A DNA stretch of 64,000 nucleotides. Origin: Pasteurella bettyae CCUG 2042. Its GTDB lineage: Bacteria > Pseudomonadota > Gammaproteobacteria > Enterobacterales > Pasteurellaceae. How positions within the stretch are numbered: the stretch's first letter is position 1; every line of letters starts with the position of its first letter. This document shows positions 21,511-31,061 of this stretch, one piece after another. The stretch lies in NCBI RefSeq assembly GCF_000262245.1, contig NZ_AJSX01000022.1, positions 1 through 64,000 on the forward strand. The letters are read 5' to 3'. The translations under genes and the position numbers were made by a program. The notes beneath the pieces are model-generated. The model saw nothing but the letters and a program-made list of their open reading frames with translations. It did not search any database and was not told the DNA's origin.

Positions 21511-21799
21511 ACCATTACCACCTTTAGATGATGAAGATCTTCCAGAATTAACCGATGAAGAACTAGAACAGTTCCGTCCGATTGAAGAAGTGATGTCTCC
21601 AGAGTTTATGGCAATGGTACGTCAGCATATGCAAGAACATGGAATTAAATCTCATCGTGGAAAACAAAAATCGCCAACTAAAGAATTAGTATCAATTCGT
21701 TTGTCAGCAGAAGTGCTACAAAAATTCCGAGCCATGGGAAAAGGCTGGCAAAGTAAGATTGATAAAGTCTTACTTGATTATGTTCATTCAAGTTTGTAA
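21491..21799 (+). CDS. brnA: BrnA family antitoxin
   Basis: Antitoxin of 102 residues. The acidic N-terminal part (LDDEDLPELTDEELEQFRP) should wrap the toxin; the C-terminal part (KELVSIRLSAEVLQKFRAMGKGWQSKIDKVLLDYV) is a ribbon-helix-helix DNA-binding domain. It binds BrnT and represses the operon. Followed at once by a strong terminator, so the pair is a compact two-gene cassette. Confidence 0.92.
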   Translation: MKENISKPLPPLDDEDLPELTDEELEQFRPIEEVMSPEFMAMVRQHMQEHGIKSHRGKQKSPTKELVSIRLSAEVLQKFRAMGKGWQSKIDKVLLDYVHSSL

Positions 21800-21811
21800 T
21801 TTTAGAAAACA

Positions 21812-21839
21812 AAAACACGAGTCTAAGCTCGTGTTTTTT
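21812..21839 (+). terminator. Terminator of brnTA
   Basis: AACACGAG and CTCGTGTT arms, loop TCTAAG, followed by a T run. It may also serve the convergent methyltransferase gene. Confidence 0.88.
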
Positions 21840-21855
21840 ATTTCAGAAAGGAAAA

Positions 21856-23001
21856 TTATTTTCCCCAAACTTCTTCTGCAATGCTACGAATGAATTCTAA
21901 CTTCGCCCATTGTTGTTCTTCAGTAAGAATATTACCTTCTTCCGTTGAGGCAAAACCACATTGCGGACTCAAACAAAGTTGATTGATATCCACATATTGT
22001 GTCACTTCCTTGATACGAGCAATAATATCATCACGATTTTCTAATGCGCCATCCTTAGATGTTACTAAGCCTAAAACCACTTGCTGATCTTTAATAAAAC
22101 GTAATGGTTTAAAATCTCCCGCACGATCCGAATCATATTCTAAGAAGAAACCATCTACACGGCATGTACCAAATAAAGTTTCAGCAACAGGCTCATACCC
22201 ACCCGCAGAGAACCAAGTTGAACGGAAATTACCACGGCAAATATGCATGGTTAATGCAAGATCCTCTGGTTTAGCATCAGCAATTTTGTTGAGCATATAA
22301 ACATAATCTTTAGCAATTTGGTCTAAATCAAGACCTCGTTCTTTATAAGTTTTACGTTTATCTTCTGCACAAAATTCGCCCCAACTTGTATCATCTAATT
22401 GAAGATTACGGCAACCTAATTTATAGAAGATATTCATTGCTTTGATATAGGCATTAGCAATGTCATCTAATAATAATGAGTTGTTGTTTTCATAACGTGG
22501 AATTGGCACATAATCCGTTGCTCGTACATTAGTGATAAGATGTAACATTGATGGTGAAGGAATGGTAAATTTTACTTCTGTACCATTGGCAATTTTTTGC
22601 ACTGAACGAAAATGTTCAACAAAAGGATGAGATTCAGAAAAATCAATTTTATCAATAATTTTTAATGTTTTAGGACGAACATCATGATGTTTGAATTGGA
22701 CTGAAAATTTTTCTGCGTCTATTTCTTCTACACCATCTAGTGCTGCTAAAAAATCCATATGCCAAAATGTACGGCGAAATTCGCCATCTGTTACCGCATG
22801 TAGCCCTACATTTTTTTGTTGGGTCACTAATTTAGCGATTTCTTCGTCTTCCACTTGAGTGAGATCGGCACAAGATATGTCACCACAGCTACATTGATGA
22901 CGTGCTTTTTTAATCGCCTCTGAACGTAAGAAACTGCCTACAATATCAAAACGGTATGGCGCTTGTGTACGTGGTTGGGCATTGGGGAATAAGTTACTCA
23001 T
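21856..23001 (-). CDS. MetE C-terminal-like methyltransferase (cobalamin-independent methionine synthase II family)
   Basis: Protein of 381 residues covering only the catalytic half of MetE, as in B. subtilis YxjG/YxjH. Zinc and substrate residues appear as MHICRGN (His and Cys), FFLEYDSDRAG (Glu) and LSPQCGFAS (Cys). It starts RFDIVGSFLRSEAIKKAR, the family hallmark. It probably moves a methyl group to homocysteine or a related thiol; the methyl donor is not known. A CSCGDISC insertion near residue 38 adds four Cys that may bind metal. Start has AGGAAATTAAA upstream. It lies 180 bases after codA on the same strand, with a hairpin between. Confidence 0.85.
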   Translation of the reverse strand: MSNLFPNAQPRTQAPYRFDIVGSFLRSEAIKKARHQCSCGDISCADLTQVEDEEIAKLVTQQKNVGLHAVTDGEFRRTFWHMDFLAALDGVEEIDAEKFSVQFKHHDVRPKTLKIIDKIDFSESHPFVEHFRSVQKIANGTEVKFTIPSPSMLHLITNVRATDYVPIPRYENNNSLLLDDIANAYIKAMNIFYKLGCRNLQLDDTSWGEFCAEDKRKTYKERGLDLDQIAKDYVYMLNKIADAKPEDLALTMHICRGNFRSTWFSAGGYEPVAETLFGTCRVDGFFLEYDSDRAGDFKPLRFIKDQQVVLGLVTSKDGALENRDDIIARIKEVTQYVDINQLCLSPQCGFASTEEGNILTEEQQWAKLEFIRSIAEEVWGK

Positions 23002-23080
23002 TTTAATTTCCTAGATTTTGTTTTTATTGTTGAAACGATTCTAACAAATATTTCTTGCTAATGGGGATGAAAAATATTCC

Positions 23081-23111
23081 CTCACAATATGAAAATCATT
23101 CATATTGTGAG
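23081..23111. repeat. Strong hairpin between codA and the methyltransferase gene
   Basis: Perfect 13-base arms CTCACAATATGAA / TTCATATTGTGAG with a 5-base loop. No T-tract follows on either strand at once, so it is not a classical terminator. It may be an operator or an mRNA element in the methyltransferase leader. Confidence 0.7.
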
Positions 23112-23180
23112 ATAGAGATTAAAATAAAGGCATTTACTGATACTATGCCTTTAAAAAGTGCGGTTTAAAAGCAGAAAATT

Positions 23181-24443
23181 TTAACCATAGGTAATAATTT
23201 CTGTATGGTCTAAATGAATCTCGCTTTGTGCAAGTTTCGTCTCTGCAATCACTTTACCCTGACGAATTGAATATCGAGTAGGCACTTGGCGACGTACCGC
23301 ATCAAAGCCATTTTCTGCGGGCAAAATAATTAAATTAGCTGAATGACCTTCTTTGATACCGTAATCTGTTAAACCTAAAGTTTTTGCACTGTTTTCTGTG
23401 ATCAGTTTTAATCCATCATTAATTTGTCCATAACCCATTAGCTGACAGACATGGAGCCCCATATGGAGAACTTGTAACATATTTGCCGTACCTAATGGAT
23501 ACCAGGGATCAAACACATCATCATGGCCGAAACACACATTAATATTCGCTTTCAACATTTCTTTTACCCGAGTAATACCTCGACGTTTTGGGTAACTATC
23601 GAAACGACCTTGTAAATGAATGTTTACCAGTGGATTGGCAACAAAATGAATTTTTGACATTTTCAATAAACGGAATAAACGTGAAGCATAAGCACCATTG
23701 TAAGAATGCATTGCTGTCGTATGACTGGCAGTCACTTTTTCACCCATTTCATATTTAAGTGCGAGTGCGGCGACAGTTTCCACAAAACGAGATTGTTCAT
23801 CATCAATTTCATCACAATGGATATCCATTTGTTTACCATATTTACGAGCAATCTTAAATGCAATATGCATTGATTCCACACCGTATTCACGAGTAAATTC
23901 AAAATGAGGAATACCACCAACAACATCAGCGCCTAATTGCATGGCTTTATCTAATAAGGCTTCACCATTAGGATAAGAAAGAATACCTTCTTGTGGAAAG
24001 GCAACAATTTGCACATCAACCCAAGGAGCAACTTCTTTTTTCACTTCAAGCATCGCTTTAAGTGCCGTTAAATTTGGGTCTGATACGTCTACGTGAGTGC
24101 GAACATATTGAATACCATTTGCAATTTGCCATTTTAGCGTTTTCCATGCTCGTTGTTTGACGTCTTCATGGCTGAGTAATTGCTTACGTTCTGCCCAACG
24201 TTCAATTCCTTCAAATAAAGTTCCTGATTGGTTCCAATTAGGCTGACCAGCGGTTTGAGTGGCATCTAAATGGATATGAGGTTCGACAAATGGTGGATAG
24301 ACAATGCCATTTTCTCCATCAAGTACATCACCTGAAAAATCAATTTGTTCATCATTAGGAAGAATTTTGCTGATTTTGCCATTTTCAATCAAAATCTGCC
24401 ATAAACCTTCACGATCTGCTAAGTGCGTATTTTTGATTAACAT
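23181..24443 (-). CDS. codA: Cytosine deaminase
   Basis: Converts cytosine to uracil and ammonia (420 residues, cytoplasmic). Metal-binding residues of the amidohydrolase fold are visible: [27 protein letters not shown], and the catalytic [15 protein letters not shown]. It is the second gene of codBA, 50 bases after codB, fed by the cytosine permease. Salvage role fits the PurR box in front of codB. Length and motifs match E. coli CodA. Confidence 0.96.
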   Translation of the reverse strand: MLIKNTHLADREGLWQILIENGKISKILPNDEQIDFSGDVLDGENGIVYPPFVEPHIHLDATQTAGQPNWNQSGTLFEGIERWAERKQLLSHEDVKQRAWKTLKWQIANGIQYVRTHVDVSDPNLTALKAMLEVKKEVAPWVDVQIVAFPQEGILSYPNGEALLDKAMQLGADVVGGIPHFEFTREYGVESMHIAFKIARKYGKQMDIHCDEIDDEQSRFVETVAALALKYEMGEKVTASHTTAMHSYNGAYASRLFRLLKMSKIHFVANPLVNIHLQGRFDSYPKRRGITRVKEMLKANINVCFGHDDVFDPWYPLGTANMLQVLHMGLHVCQLMGYGQINDGLKLITENSAKTLGLTDYGIKEGHSANLIILPAENGFDAVRRQVPTRYSIRQGKVIAETKLAQSEIHLDHTEIITYG

Positions 24444-24493
24444 AGTTTGTTCCTATTAATTGAGCAGGTTAAAACCTGCCCGATGATCACTTA

Positions 24494-25711
24494 TTATCTT
24501 AATTTAGCGAATAATGGATTTAAGATAAAGTATGCTATCGCACCACCTAATACCGCATTGACTGGAATAATCCCGGCAATAAATTGACCGCATAAGACAC
24601 CTACTGCCACCGCTAAAATAGCGGCCCAATTGATAGTAACAAAATGTGCTTTTTCAAAATCTGCATAGGATTTATTGCGTAAAATATAATCCGCAATGAT
24701 CACGCCGCCCACGGGCGGTATTGCTGCTGATAAGAAAGTTAACCAACCTACGAAGTTATTGTATAACCATAATGCACAGATAGTCCCAATGATACCATTG
24801 GCTACAGATAATGGACGGCTACTTAATCCTGTAATATTGGCGAAACCTAATCCTGATGCATAAAGTGCATTATCATTAGTTGTCCAAATATTTAAACCTA
24901 ATACAATGATCGCTGGAATAATTAACCCTTGAGCCACCATCACATCAGAAATATCTGACATTCCTTTTACCGCTGCTCCTGCGGCACCAAATACAAACAT
25001 TAAAGTATTGCCTAAGAAGAAAGCTATCATCGCAATAACAATAGCTTGTTTAGCACGTTTACCAAAACGTACAAAGTCAGCGGTTAATGTGCCTGCACTG
25101 ATAAATGAACCGACAACTAATGCGATAGCTTGTGCATTTGAAATTGTTTCTTTAGGCTGCATTCCTTGTAATACCTCTAAACCACCGACTTCGGTTACCG
25201 CTAAATAAACAGAGTAGCAACCTAAAATTGCAATCGCAGGCACCGCAATTAATGACAAAATCGTTAAAGCTGAAATACCAAAGAATACGGTTATGGTCAT
25301 TAATAAACCAGAACCAAAAATAAGATAGTTAACATCGATACCCGTTACTTTGTTTACTGGAATTGCAAACATGGCAACACCAACACCAAACCAACCGACT
25401 TGTGTTCCACCCAATAATAATGATGGTAACCAAGAACCTTTCACACCGAATGAATAACGAGCGAGAATGTGAGTTGTGAGGCCAGTTTTCGCACCGATAT
25501 AACCTAAAGCTGAAGTATAGATACCTAACATTAAATTACCAATAATGACTGCAAACCAGAAATTATCATAAGTTAATTGTGTACCTAAAGTGCCACCTGT
25601 CCACATACTAGCGGAGAAAAATGTTAGGCCGAGCATAACAAAAGTTAATGCAACAGCCCCTTTCCGTTCACTTTGTGGAACGGGTTTTAAACTGTAATTT
25701 TCATGACTCAT
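24494..25711 (-). CDS. codB: Cytosine permease
   Basis: Inner-membrane cytosine/proton symporter, NCS1 family, 405 residues with about twelve hydrophobic segments. Motifs seen are GTLGTQLTYDNFWFAVIIGNL and the TADFVRFGKRAKQA loop typical of NCS1 transporters. First gene of codBA. The ATG follows AGAGAGGATAAAAAAATACGTT. Confidence 0.95.
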   Translation of the reverse strand: MSHENYSLKPVPQSERKGAVALTFVMLGLTFFSASMWTGGTLGTQLTYDNFWFAVIIGNLMLGIYTSALGYIGAKTGLTTHILARYSFGVKGSWLPSLLLGGTQVGWFGVGVAMFAIPVNKVTGIDVNYLIFGSGLLMTITVFFGISALTILSLIAVPAIAILGCYSVYLAVTEVGGLEVLQGMQPKETISNAQAIALVVGSFISAGTLTADFVRFGKRAKQAIVIAMIAFFLGNTLMFVFGAAGAAVKGMSDISDVMVAQGLIIPAIIVLGLNIWTTNDNALYASGLGFANITGLSSRPLSVANGIIGTICALWLYNNFVGWLTFLSAAIPPVGGVIIADYILRNKSYADFEKAHFVTINWAAILAVAVGVLCGQFIAGIIPVNAVLGGAIAYFILNPLFAKLR

Positions 25712-25773
25712 AACGTATTTTTTTATCCTCTCTGAAATAAAATTAAAAATACGAGCGGATTATATACTCAAAG

Positions 25774-25785
25774 CAAACGTTTGCC
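25774..25785. promoter_or_regulatory. PurR operator of codBA
   Basis: GCAAACGTTTGC is the perfect core of the PurR box. A TATAAT (25765-25760, minus) lies just downstream, so PurR would cover the -35 region. The E. coli codBA operon is PurR-controlled in the same way. Confidence 0.85.
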
Positions 25786-25941
25786 TATGCCTTTTATAAA
25801 ATAAAATTTTTTTATTTTATGCCGCACTTTTATTATTCAATATTTTCTCTTTTGCGATAAAGATCGAAAAATTCTCATCACAAACTTCACTCTTTTACAG
25901 CAGATGATAAAAAGCTAATTTTTAAATAAGAGAAGAGAATA

Positions 25942-26763
25942 ATGAATAAATGGATTTTAACCTTATGTTTATTAAGTTTAAGTATTGAAAGTAAAACACC
26001 TCATCTGATGCTGTTAAGCTCTTACAAAGATCAAAATATTGAAGGTTGGGTGATGAGCGAAAAACTCGATGGTGTGCGAGGATACTGGGATGGCAAACAA
26101 TTATTCACAAGGCAAGGTACGAAACTTTCAGTGCCAGAATATTTTATTCAAGATTTTCCCCCTTTTCCAATTGATGGAGAATTATTTAATGAACGCAATC
26201 AATTTGAAAAAATAGCTTCAATTACAAGCTCCTTAGAAGATAAAGGTTGGCACCAATTAAAACTTTATGTTTTTGACGTGCCAGAAGCACAGGGCAATCT
26301 GTTTGAACGTTTAGCTGTCCTTGAAAATTTTCTCAAAAATCACCGCACTTCTTATATTCAAATAATTGAACAAATTCCAATTAAAAATCAACAACATATT
26401 CAGCAATTTTTACAACATGTTGAACAGCAAAAAGGCGAAGGAATTGTATTGCGTAATCCAAACGCACCATATGAAAGAAAACGCAGCCATCAGATTTTAA
26501 AATTAAAATCTCAGTTAGATGAAGAATGTACGGTGATCGAACATCATAAAGGCAAGGGGCAATTCGAAAAAGTTTTGGGATCGCTTACTTGCGAAAATCA
26601 TCGAGGAAAATTTAAGATTGGTTCAGGATTTAAACTAGCAGATAGGATTAATCCTCCTAGTTTAGGTTCAATTATTACCTATAAGTATCGAGGATTAACC
26701 AAAACTGGAAAACCAAGATTTGCCACTTATTGGCGAGTAAAAGAAGAATTTTCTGAAAAATAA
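25942..26763 (+). CDS. ligE: Periplasmic ATP-dependent DNA ligase (LigE type)
   Basis: Minimal ATP-dependent ligase of 273 residues. A short signal peptide (MNKWILTLCLLSLSIES) predicts export. Nucleotidyltransferase motif I is SEKLDGVRG (Lys nucleophile), then FPIDGELF (motif III), GEGIVLRNPNAPY (motif IV) and LKLKS (motif V); an OB domain with GSGFKLADR follows. The near-identical H. influenzae enzyme is active in vitro. In competent bacteria the exported form is thought to repair incoming DNA. An uptake signal core (26342-26350) sits in the gene. Monocistronic, facing smrB across a shared terminator. Confidence 0.93.
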   Translation: MNKWILTLCLLSLSIESKTPHLMLLSSYKDQNIEGWVMSEKLDGVRGYWDGKQLFTRQGTKLSVPEYFIQDFPPFPIDGELFNERNQFEKIASITSSLEDKGWHQLKLYVFDVPEAQGNLFERLAVLENFLKNHRTSYIQIIEQIPIKNQQHIQQFLQHVEQQKGEGIVLRNPNAPYERKRSHQILKLKSQLDEECTVIEHHKGKGQFEKVLGSLTCENHRGKFKIGSGFKLADRINPPSLGSIITYKYRGLTKTGKPRFATYWRVKEEFSEK

Positions 26764-26781
26764 CCGCAGTTTTACTATAAC

Positions 26782-26807
26782 AAAGCCTACTCGAGTAGGC
26801 TTTTTTA
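26782..26807. terminator. Bidirectional terminator between ligE and smrB
   Basis: A perfect 22-base palindrome centred on CTCGAG, with T runs leaving both ends. It lies between convergent genes. Confidence 0.9.
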
Positions 26808-27311
26808 AACTTCAATTAGTACAAGAATAGCTGCATCACCACCCCATTCTTTGGGAGCTCTATGTAATGCTTTTACTCTTGGATGCTGAACTAACCAACG
26901 TGGAATTTGGCGTTTTAAGGTGTAAGTCCCATAACCAGTCATAATGCTCGCACAATAAATATGCTCATCAATGCATGCCTGAATTAAACTGGCTAATTCC
27001 AATTTAGCTTGTTCTCGAGTTAACCCATGTAAATCTAAAAATAACTCTGGTGAAAAATCACCACGGCGTAATTGTTTGAGCAAATAACTATCTTCTCCTT
27101 TTCTCAAATACTTCACTGCATCTTCTTCATTTAATAGCGGTTCATATTCATCGGAAAAATAAAATAAGGTATCAGCTTGCTCGCGAATTTCACGTTGCTC
27201 TGATTTTTTCTTTACATTAATTTGTTTTGGCGGAACATAAGTATTCTGTTTAATTTTTTTAACCCCTTGAATACTTTCACGAAACAAATTTATATCTTCA
27301 TCCTCTAACAT
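26805..27311 (-). CDS. smrB: Smr-domain endonuclease SmrB
   Basis: Protein of 168 residues; the start is ATG at 27311 behind TAGAGGCAATA. A longer frame to 27353 has no ribosome site. The Smr domain occupies the C-terminal half: FLDLHGLTREQAKLEL (DLHG motif), MTGYGTYTLKRQIPRWL (normally GKG) and ALHRAPKEWGGDAAILVLI. SmrB cleaves mRNA at collided ribosomes for rescue. The middle motif reads TGYGTYTLK rather than HGKG, typical of the SmrB subgroup. It is divergent from prmB, as in E. coli. Confidence 0.92.
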   Translation of the reverse strand: MLEDEDINLFRESIQGVKKIKQNTYVPPKQINVKKKSEQREIREQADTLFYFSDEYEPLLNEEDAVKYLRKGEDSYLLKQLRRGDFSPELFLDLHGLTREQAKLELASLIQACIDEHIYCASIMTGYGTYTLKRQIPRWLVQHPRVKALHRAPKEWGGDAAILVLIEV

Positions 27312-27437
27312 TATTGCCTCTAAATACAGATATTTACTGATATGATAGCACATATAGCGTATAATGTTGCGGAATTAATCCTAGATAGAGATTTCTTCAA
27401 CAGAGATTTTCTCTAACATTTAGCTATAGGTATTATT

Positions 27438-28391
27438 ATGACCACATCTACCTTCAATCAAGAACTTATTGAGTTCATTCAAAACGACGACATCACTAAT
27501 CAACTACATACTATTAAAGATTATTTCCGTTGGACTTATAGTAATTTTAATCGCTCAGATATTTACTACGGACATGGTCAGGACAATAGTTGGGATGAAT
27601 CTGTCCAATTAGTTTTATCAGGTTTAGATCTCCCCTTAGATCTTCCTAATGAGCTATATGAAACTCGTCTTACCCTATCGGAAAAACAGGCTATTATTGA
27701 GTTAGTTATTCAACGTTTAGCAAAACGTTTACCTGTGGCTTATTTGACCAATTCATCTTGGTTCTGTGGATTGGAATTTTATGTAGATGAACGTGTGATT
27801 ATTCCTCGCTCTCCTATCAGTGCATTAATTGAAGATCGTTTCCAAAGTTTATTAGGCAAAGAACCTAAACGTATTTTAGATATGTGTACAGGCAGTGGTT
27901 GCATTGCTATTGCTTGTGCCGAACAATTTAAAGAGGCTGAAGTAGATGCGGTGGATCTTTCAACTGATGCTCTCAATGTTGCGGAAATTAATATTGAGCG
28001 GTATAACTTGTTAGATCGTGTATTCCCATTACAATCTGATTTATTTGATAATCTTCCTACAGATAAATATGATCTAATTGTTTCTAATCCTCCTTATGTA
28101 GATCAAGAAGATCTTGATGATATGCCTGAAGAATTTCATCATGAACCTGAAATGGCACTAGGTTCTGGTTTTGATGGATTGGATATCACCAAACGTATTC
28201 TCGCTACCGCAGCAAATTATCTTAATGATAATGGTGTATTAGTTTGTGAAGTGGGTAATAGCATGATTCATTTGATAGAGCAATATCCAAATGTTCCTTT
28301 TAATTGGCTAGAATTACGCAATGGCGGCTTAGGGGTTTTTGCTTTAACTAAAGCACAATTAGTTGAACATCAAGCTGAATTTTTAAAATAA
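27438..28391 (+). CDS. prmB: Ribosomal protein L3 glutamine methyltransferase
   Basis: SAM-dependent N5-glutamine methyltransferase acting on uL3, 317 residues. SAM site [14 protein letters not shown] is near residue 137, the catalytic NPPY motif ([10 protein letters not shown]) near 215. N-terminal helical domain is of the PrmB type ([21 protein letters not shown]). Length equals that of close homologues. Monocistronic with a terminator directly after. Confidence 0.96.
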   Translation: MTTSTFNQELIEFIQNDDITNQLHTIKDYFRWTYSNFNRSDIYYGHGQDNSWDESVQLVLSGLDLPLDLPNELYETRLTLSEKQAIIELVIQRLAKRLPVAYLTNSSWFCGLEFYVDERVIIPRSPISALIEDRFQSLLGKEPKRILDMCTGSGCIAIACAEQFKEAEVDAVDLSTDALNVAEINIERYNLLDRVFPLQSDLFDNLPTDKYDLIVSNPPYVDQEDLDDMPEEFHHEPEMALGSGFDGLDITKRILATAANYLNDNGVLVCEVGNSMIHLIEQYPNVPFNWLELRNGGLGVFALTKAQLVEHQAEFLK

Positions 28392-28407
28392 AATTTGTGT
28401 TAGATTA

Positions 28408-28437
28408 AAAAGGGAAACATTTGTTTCCCTTTTATTT
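28408..28437 (+). terminator. Terminator of prmB
   Basis: AAAAGGGAAAC and GTTTCCCTTTT arms, 4-base loop, T-rich tail. It lies between convergent prmB and mdh and may work both ways. Confidence 0.85.
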
Positions 28438-28498
28438 TAATTGATAAGAAAAATCACATGAAATTCATCATACAATGTTTTCACAGGTTATAATTTAA

Positions 28499-29437
28499 TT
28501 AGCCTTTAATGAATTTTTCACCAGATGCAATATCAGCATGTAAGGTTTCTAACATACCTTTTAATGCTTCTTCTTCAAAGGCACTTAATTTGCCTAAAGG
28601 TAAGAATTCTTCAACACCTTCTTTACCTAAACGCACTGGTTGTGCAAAGAAACGAGCATATTTCCCGTCACCTTCAACATAAGAACATTCAACCACTTTA
28701 GCACCATTTAAACCTTTCACTAATGATAAGCAGAAACGTGCTGCAGCTTGTGCCATTGAAAGAGTTGCAGATCCGCCACCCGCTTTAGCTTCAACAACTT
28801 CAGTACCTGCGTTTTGAATACGTTTTGTTAAAGTTTCAATTTCTTCAGCACTTGACCATTCTACATTTTGAACTTGAGATAATAATGGAAGAATAGTTAC
28901 ACCAGAGTGACCACCGATAACAGGAATAGTTACACGAGTTGGATCTAAGCCTTTTAATTCACCGATGAATGTTTCAGAACGAAGCGTATCTAATGTAGTA
29001 ACACCAAATAATTTACGTTTGTCATAAACTCCCGCTTTTTTCAACACTTCAGCAGCAATAGCCACTGTTGCATTAACTGGGTTAGTAATAATAGCAACAC
29101 AAGCTTTTGGACAAACCTCCGCAACTTTTTCAATTAAACTACGAATAATATTCGCATTCACATCAAATAAGTCAGCACGTGTCATACCTGGTTTACGAGC
29201 AACCCCAGCTGAAATTAAGACAATATCCGCACCTTTTAAGGCATCTGAAGGATCAGTACCTGCAAATCCTTCTACAGCAACCTCAGTTGGAATATGGCTA
29301 ATATCTTTTGCCACCCCTGGAGTAACTGGTGCAACGTCATATAAGGATAACGCTGAACCTGCTGGTAATTGTAACTTTAATAATAGTGCTAATGCTTGGC
29401 CAATACCGCCTGCGGCACCTAGAACTGCTACTTTCAT
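28499..29437 (-). CDS. mdh: Malate dehydrogenase
   Basis: NAD-dependent TCA-cycle enzyme of 312 residues. N-terminal [15 protein letters not shown] binds [14 protein letters not shown] carries the substrate arginines; VIGGHSG holds the catalytic His. Matches E. coli Mdh throughout. The ATG has AATAGGAGATCCAA upstream. Divergent from argR, as in E. coli. Confidence 0.98.
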   Translation of the reverse strand: MKVAVLGAAGGIGQALALLLKLQLPAGSALSLYDVAPVTPGVAKDISHIPTEVAVEGFAGTDPSDALKGADIVLISAGVARKPGMTRADLFDVNANIIRSLIEKVAEVCPKACVAIITNPVNATVAIAAEVLKKAGVYDKRKLFGVTTLDTLRSETFIGELKGLDPTRVTIPVIGGHSGVTILPLLSQVQNVEWSSAEEIETLTKRIQNAGTEVVEAKAGGGSATLSMAQAAARFCLSLVKGLNGAKVVECSYVEGDGKYARFFAQPVRLGKEGVEEFLPLGKLSAFEEEALKGMLETLHADIASGEKFIKG

Positions 29438-29518
29438 TTGGATCTCCTATTAATTTAAATAACTCTTAACGGTCAGGAGTATAAAATTAATGCTTATGAA
29501 TTACAAATACAACAATTC

Positions 29519-29542
29519 AATTTTGAGATCTAGCACAAATTT
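29519..29542. promoter_or_regulatory. Candidate CRP site between mdh and argR
   Basis: Two half-sites TTTGA and GCACA, each one base from the TGTGA/TCACA ideal, are spaced by six bases in an AT-rich context. CRP control of mdh is known in E. coli. It could serve mdh; unproven here. Confidence 0.35.
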
Positions 29543-29596
29543 TTTGTTTTTTTATTCTTTTTTGAAGCCTATTCATAAAACTTTTTATTGCAAATT

Positions 29597-29614
29597 TTTG
29601 CATTTTTATGCAAA
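29597..29614. promoter_or_regulatory. Candidate ArgR operator upstream of argR
   Basis: TTTGCATTTTTATGCAAA is an 18-base near-palindrome with the size and AT-rich centre of an ARG box, though TGCAT/ATGCA replaces the usual TGAAT/ATTCA. It lies 28 bases before the argR start; autoregulation is inferred. Confidence 0.4.
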
Positions 29615-29641
29615 ATCTAGGCAATTTTACATGTAAGAGAA

Positions 29642-30115
29642 ATGGATATGACAACAGGGAAAACAGATAATTTACTGGCAGTTTTTAAAGAGTTATTATC
29701 ACAAGAACGTTTTGGCTCACAAAGCGAAATTGTTGCTGCATTGCAAGAGCTAGGTTTTACTAATATTAACCAGTCAAAAGTTTCTCGTATGTTAAGTAAA
29801 TTTGGGGCAGTGCGTACACGTAATACTCGTATGGAAATGGTTTATTGTTTACCCAATGAATTGAGTGTACCTAACACAAGTAGCCCGCTAAAAAATTTAG
29901 TTATAGATATTGATCATAATGATTTTGTTATTGTGGTTAAAACTAGCCCTGGTGCAGCTCAACTTATTGCTCGTTTATTAGATTCAGTAGGAAAAGCAGA
30001 AGGAATATTAGGTACCATTGCTGGTGATGATACAATCTTCATTACACCGACCAAAGGGACTTCTATCAGCACCCTGATTGGTAATATTCAACCATTATTT
30101 GAAAATTCTTTATAG
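29642..30115 (+). CDS. argR: Arginine repressor
   Basis: Hexameric arginine-dependent repressor of 157 residues. The winged-helix N-terminus includes [26 protein letters not shown]; the C-terminal domain has the arginine-binding [15 protein letters not shown] and the oligomer segment [13 protein letters not shown]. An in-frame ATG two codons in (MTTGKT) is an equally possible start. yfcH follows after only 5 bases. Confidence 0.97.
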   Translation: MDMTTGKTDNLLAVFKELLSQERFGSQSEIVAALQELGFTNINQSKVSRMLSKFGAVRTRNTRMEMVYCLPNELSVPNTSSPLKNLVIDIDHNDFVIVVKTSPGAAQLIARLLDSVGKAEGILGTIAGDDTIFITPTKGTSISTLIGNIQPLFENSL

Positions 30116-30120
30116 ATAAT

Positions 30121-31008
30121 ATGAACATTCTGATTACTGGCGCAACAGGATTAGTAGGAACTGCTCTGATTCCACAATTACTTGCCCAGCATCATCATAT
30201 TACTGCCCTAACCCGCTCTATAAAAAAAGCGAAACAAAAATGCTCATTTGCTATTGACTGGATTGAGCAATTAGAAAATTTTACTAATTTAGATCAATTT
30301 GATGTCGTGATTAATCTTGCAGGGGAACCTATTTTCAATCACCCATGGACTAATGCACAAAAAGTGCGGTTAAAAAATAGTAGAATTTTATTAACTCAAC
30401 AATTATCAACCCTCATCAATCAAGGTAATCATCCACCTTTATTCATTTCAGGATCTGCTACTGGTTATTATGGTGATGGTCAGCAGAAAATTTTGACTGA
30501 AAATTCACCGCCAGATAATTCATTTACCTCAGAATTATGCCAAGCCTGGGAACAATCGGCTTTAAATGCAAACACCCGAGTTTGTATTATTCGTACAGGC
30601 ATGATAATGGCACCTAAAGGCGGTGCATTAGCTAAAATGTTACCGATTTATCGATTAGGGTTAGGCGGGAAATTGGGCTCAGGACAACAATACTGGCCTT
30701 GGATTGCTTTAGAGGATATGGTGAATGGCATTAACTTTTTACTCAATCATAAAACTACTTCTGGGATTTTTAATTTCACCGCCCCTAATCCCGTACATAA
30801 TAGTGAATTTAATCAAATTTTGGCAAACACATTAAAACGTTTTCATTTCGCAATGGTTCCCGCCTTTCTATTAAAATTCCTGTTTGGCGAACGTGTGCAA
30901 TTATTATTAGATAGTCAAAATGTGTATCCAACGCATCTATTAAAATTAGGCTATCAATTCAAATTTGAAACCCTAGCAGACTATTTTCAAAAAAAATTTC
31001 AAAAATAA
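30121..31008 (+). CDS. yfcH: TIGR01777 family NAD-dependent epimerase/dehydratase (YfcH)
   Basis: Short-chain dehydrogenase fold protein of 295 residues. It starts MNILITGATGLVGTALIPQL (Rossmann glycine motif TGATGLVG) and contains the family signatures INLAGEPI, SGSATGYYG and QYWPWIALEDMV, and a C-terminal DUF1731 segment (PAFLLKFLFGERVQLLL). Substrate unknown; no function proven in E. coli. Close coupling to argR suggests co-transcription. An uptake signal core (30362-30370) is inside. Confidence 0.9.
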   Translation: MNILITGATGLVGTALIPQLLAQHHHITALTRSIKKAKQKCSFAIDWIEQLENFTNLDQFDVVINLAGEPIFNHPWTNAQKVRLKNSRILLTQQLSTLINQGNHPPLFISGSATGYYGDGQQKILTENSPPDNSFTSELCQAWEQSALNANTRVCIIRTGMIMAPKGGALAKMLPIYRLGLGGKLGSGQQYWPWIALEDMVNGINFLLNHKTTSGIFNFTAPNPVHNSEFNQILANTLKRFHFAMVPAFLLKFLFGERVQLLLDSQNVYPTHLLKLGYQFKFETLADYFQKKFQK

Positions 31009-31009
31009 A

Positions 31010-31040
31010 ACCGCAGTTTTTTCACTGTCAAAACTGCGGT
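31010..31040. terminator. Terminator between yfcH and dgt built from a variant uptake-signal pair
   Basis: ACCGCAGTTTT and AAAACTGCGGT form an 11-base stem around a 9-base loop between convergent genes. Both arms differ from the uptake signal (ACCGCACTT/AAGTGCGGT) at the same position, which keeps the pairing intact. Confidence 0.8.
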
Positions 31041-31061
31041 CAATCCTACAAAAATTTTCGT

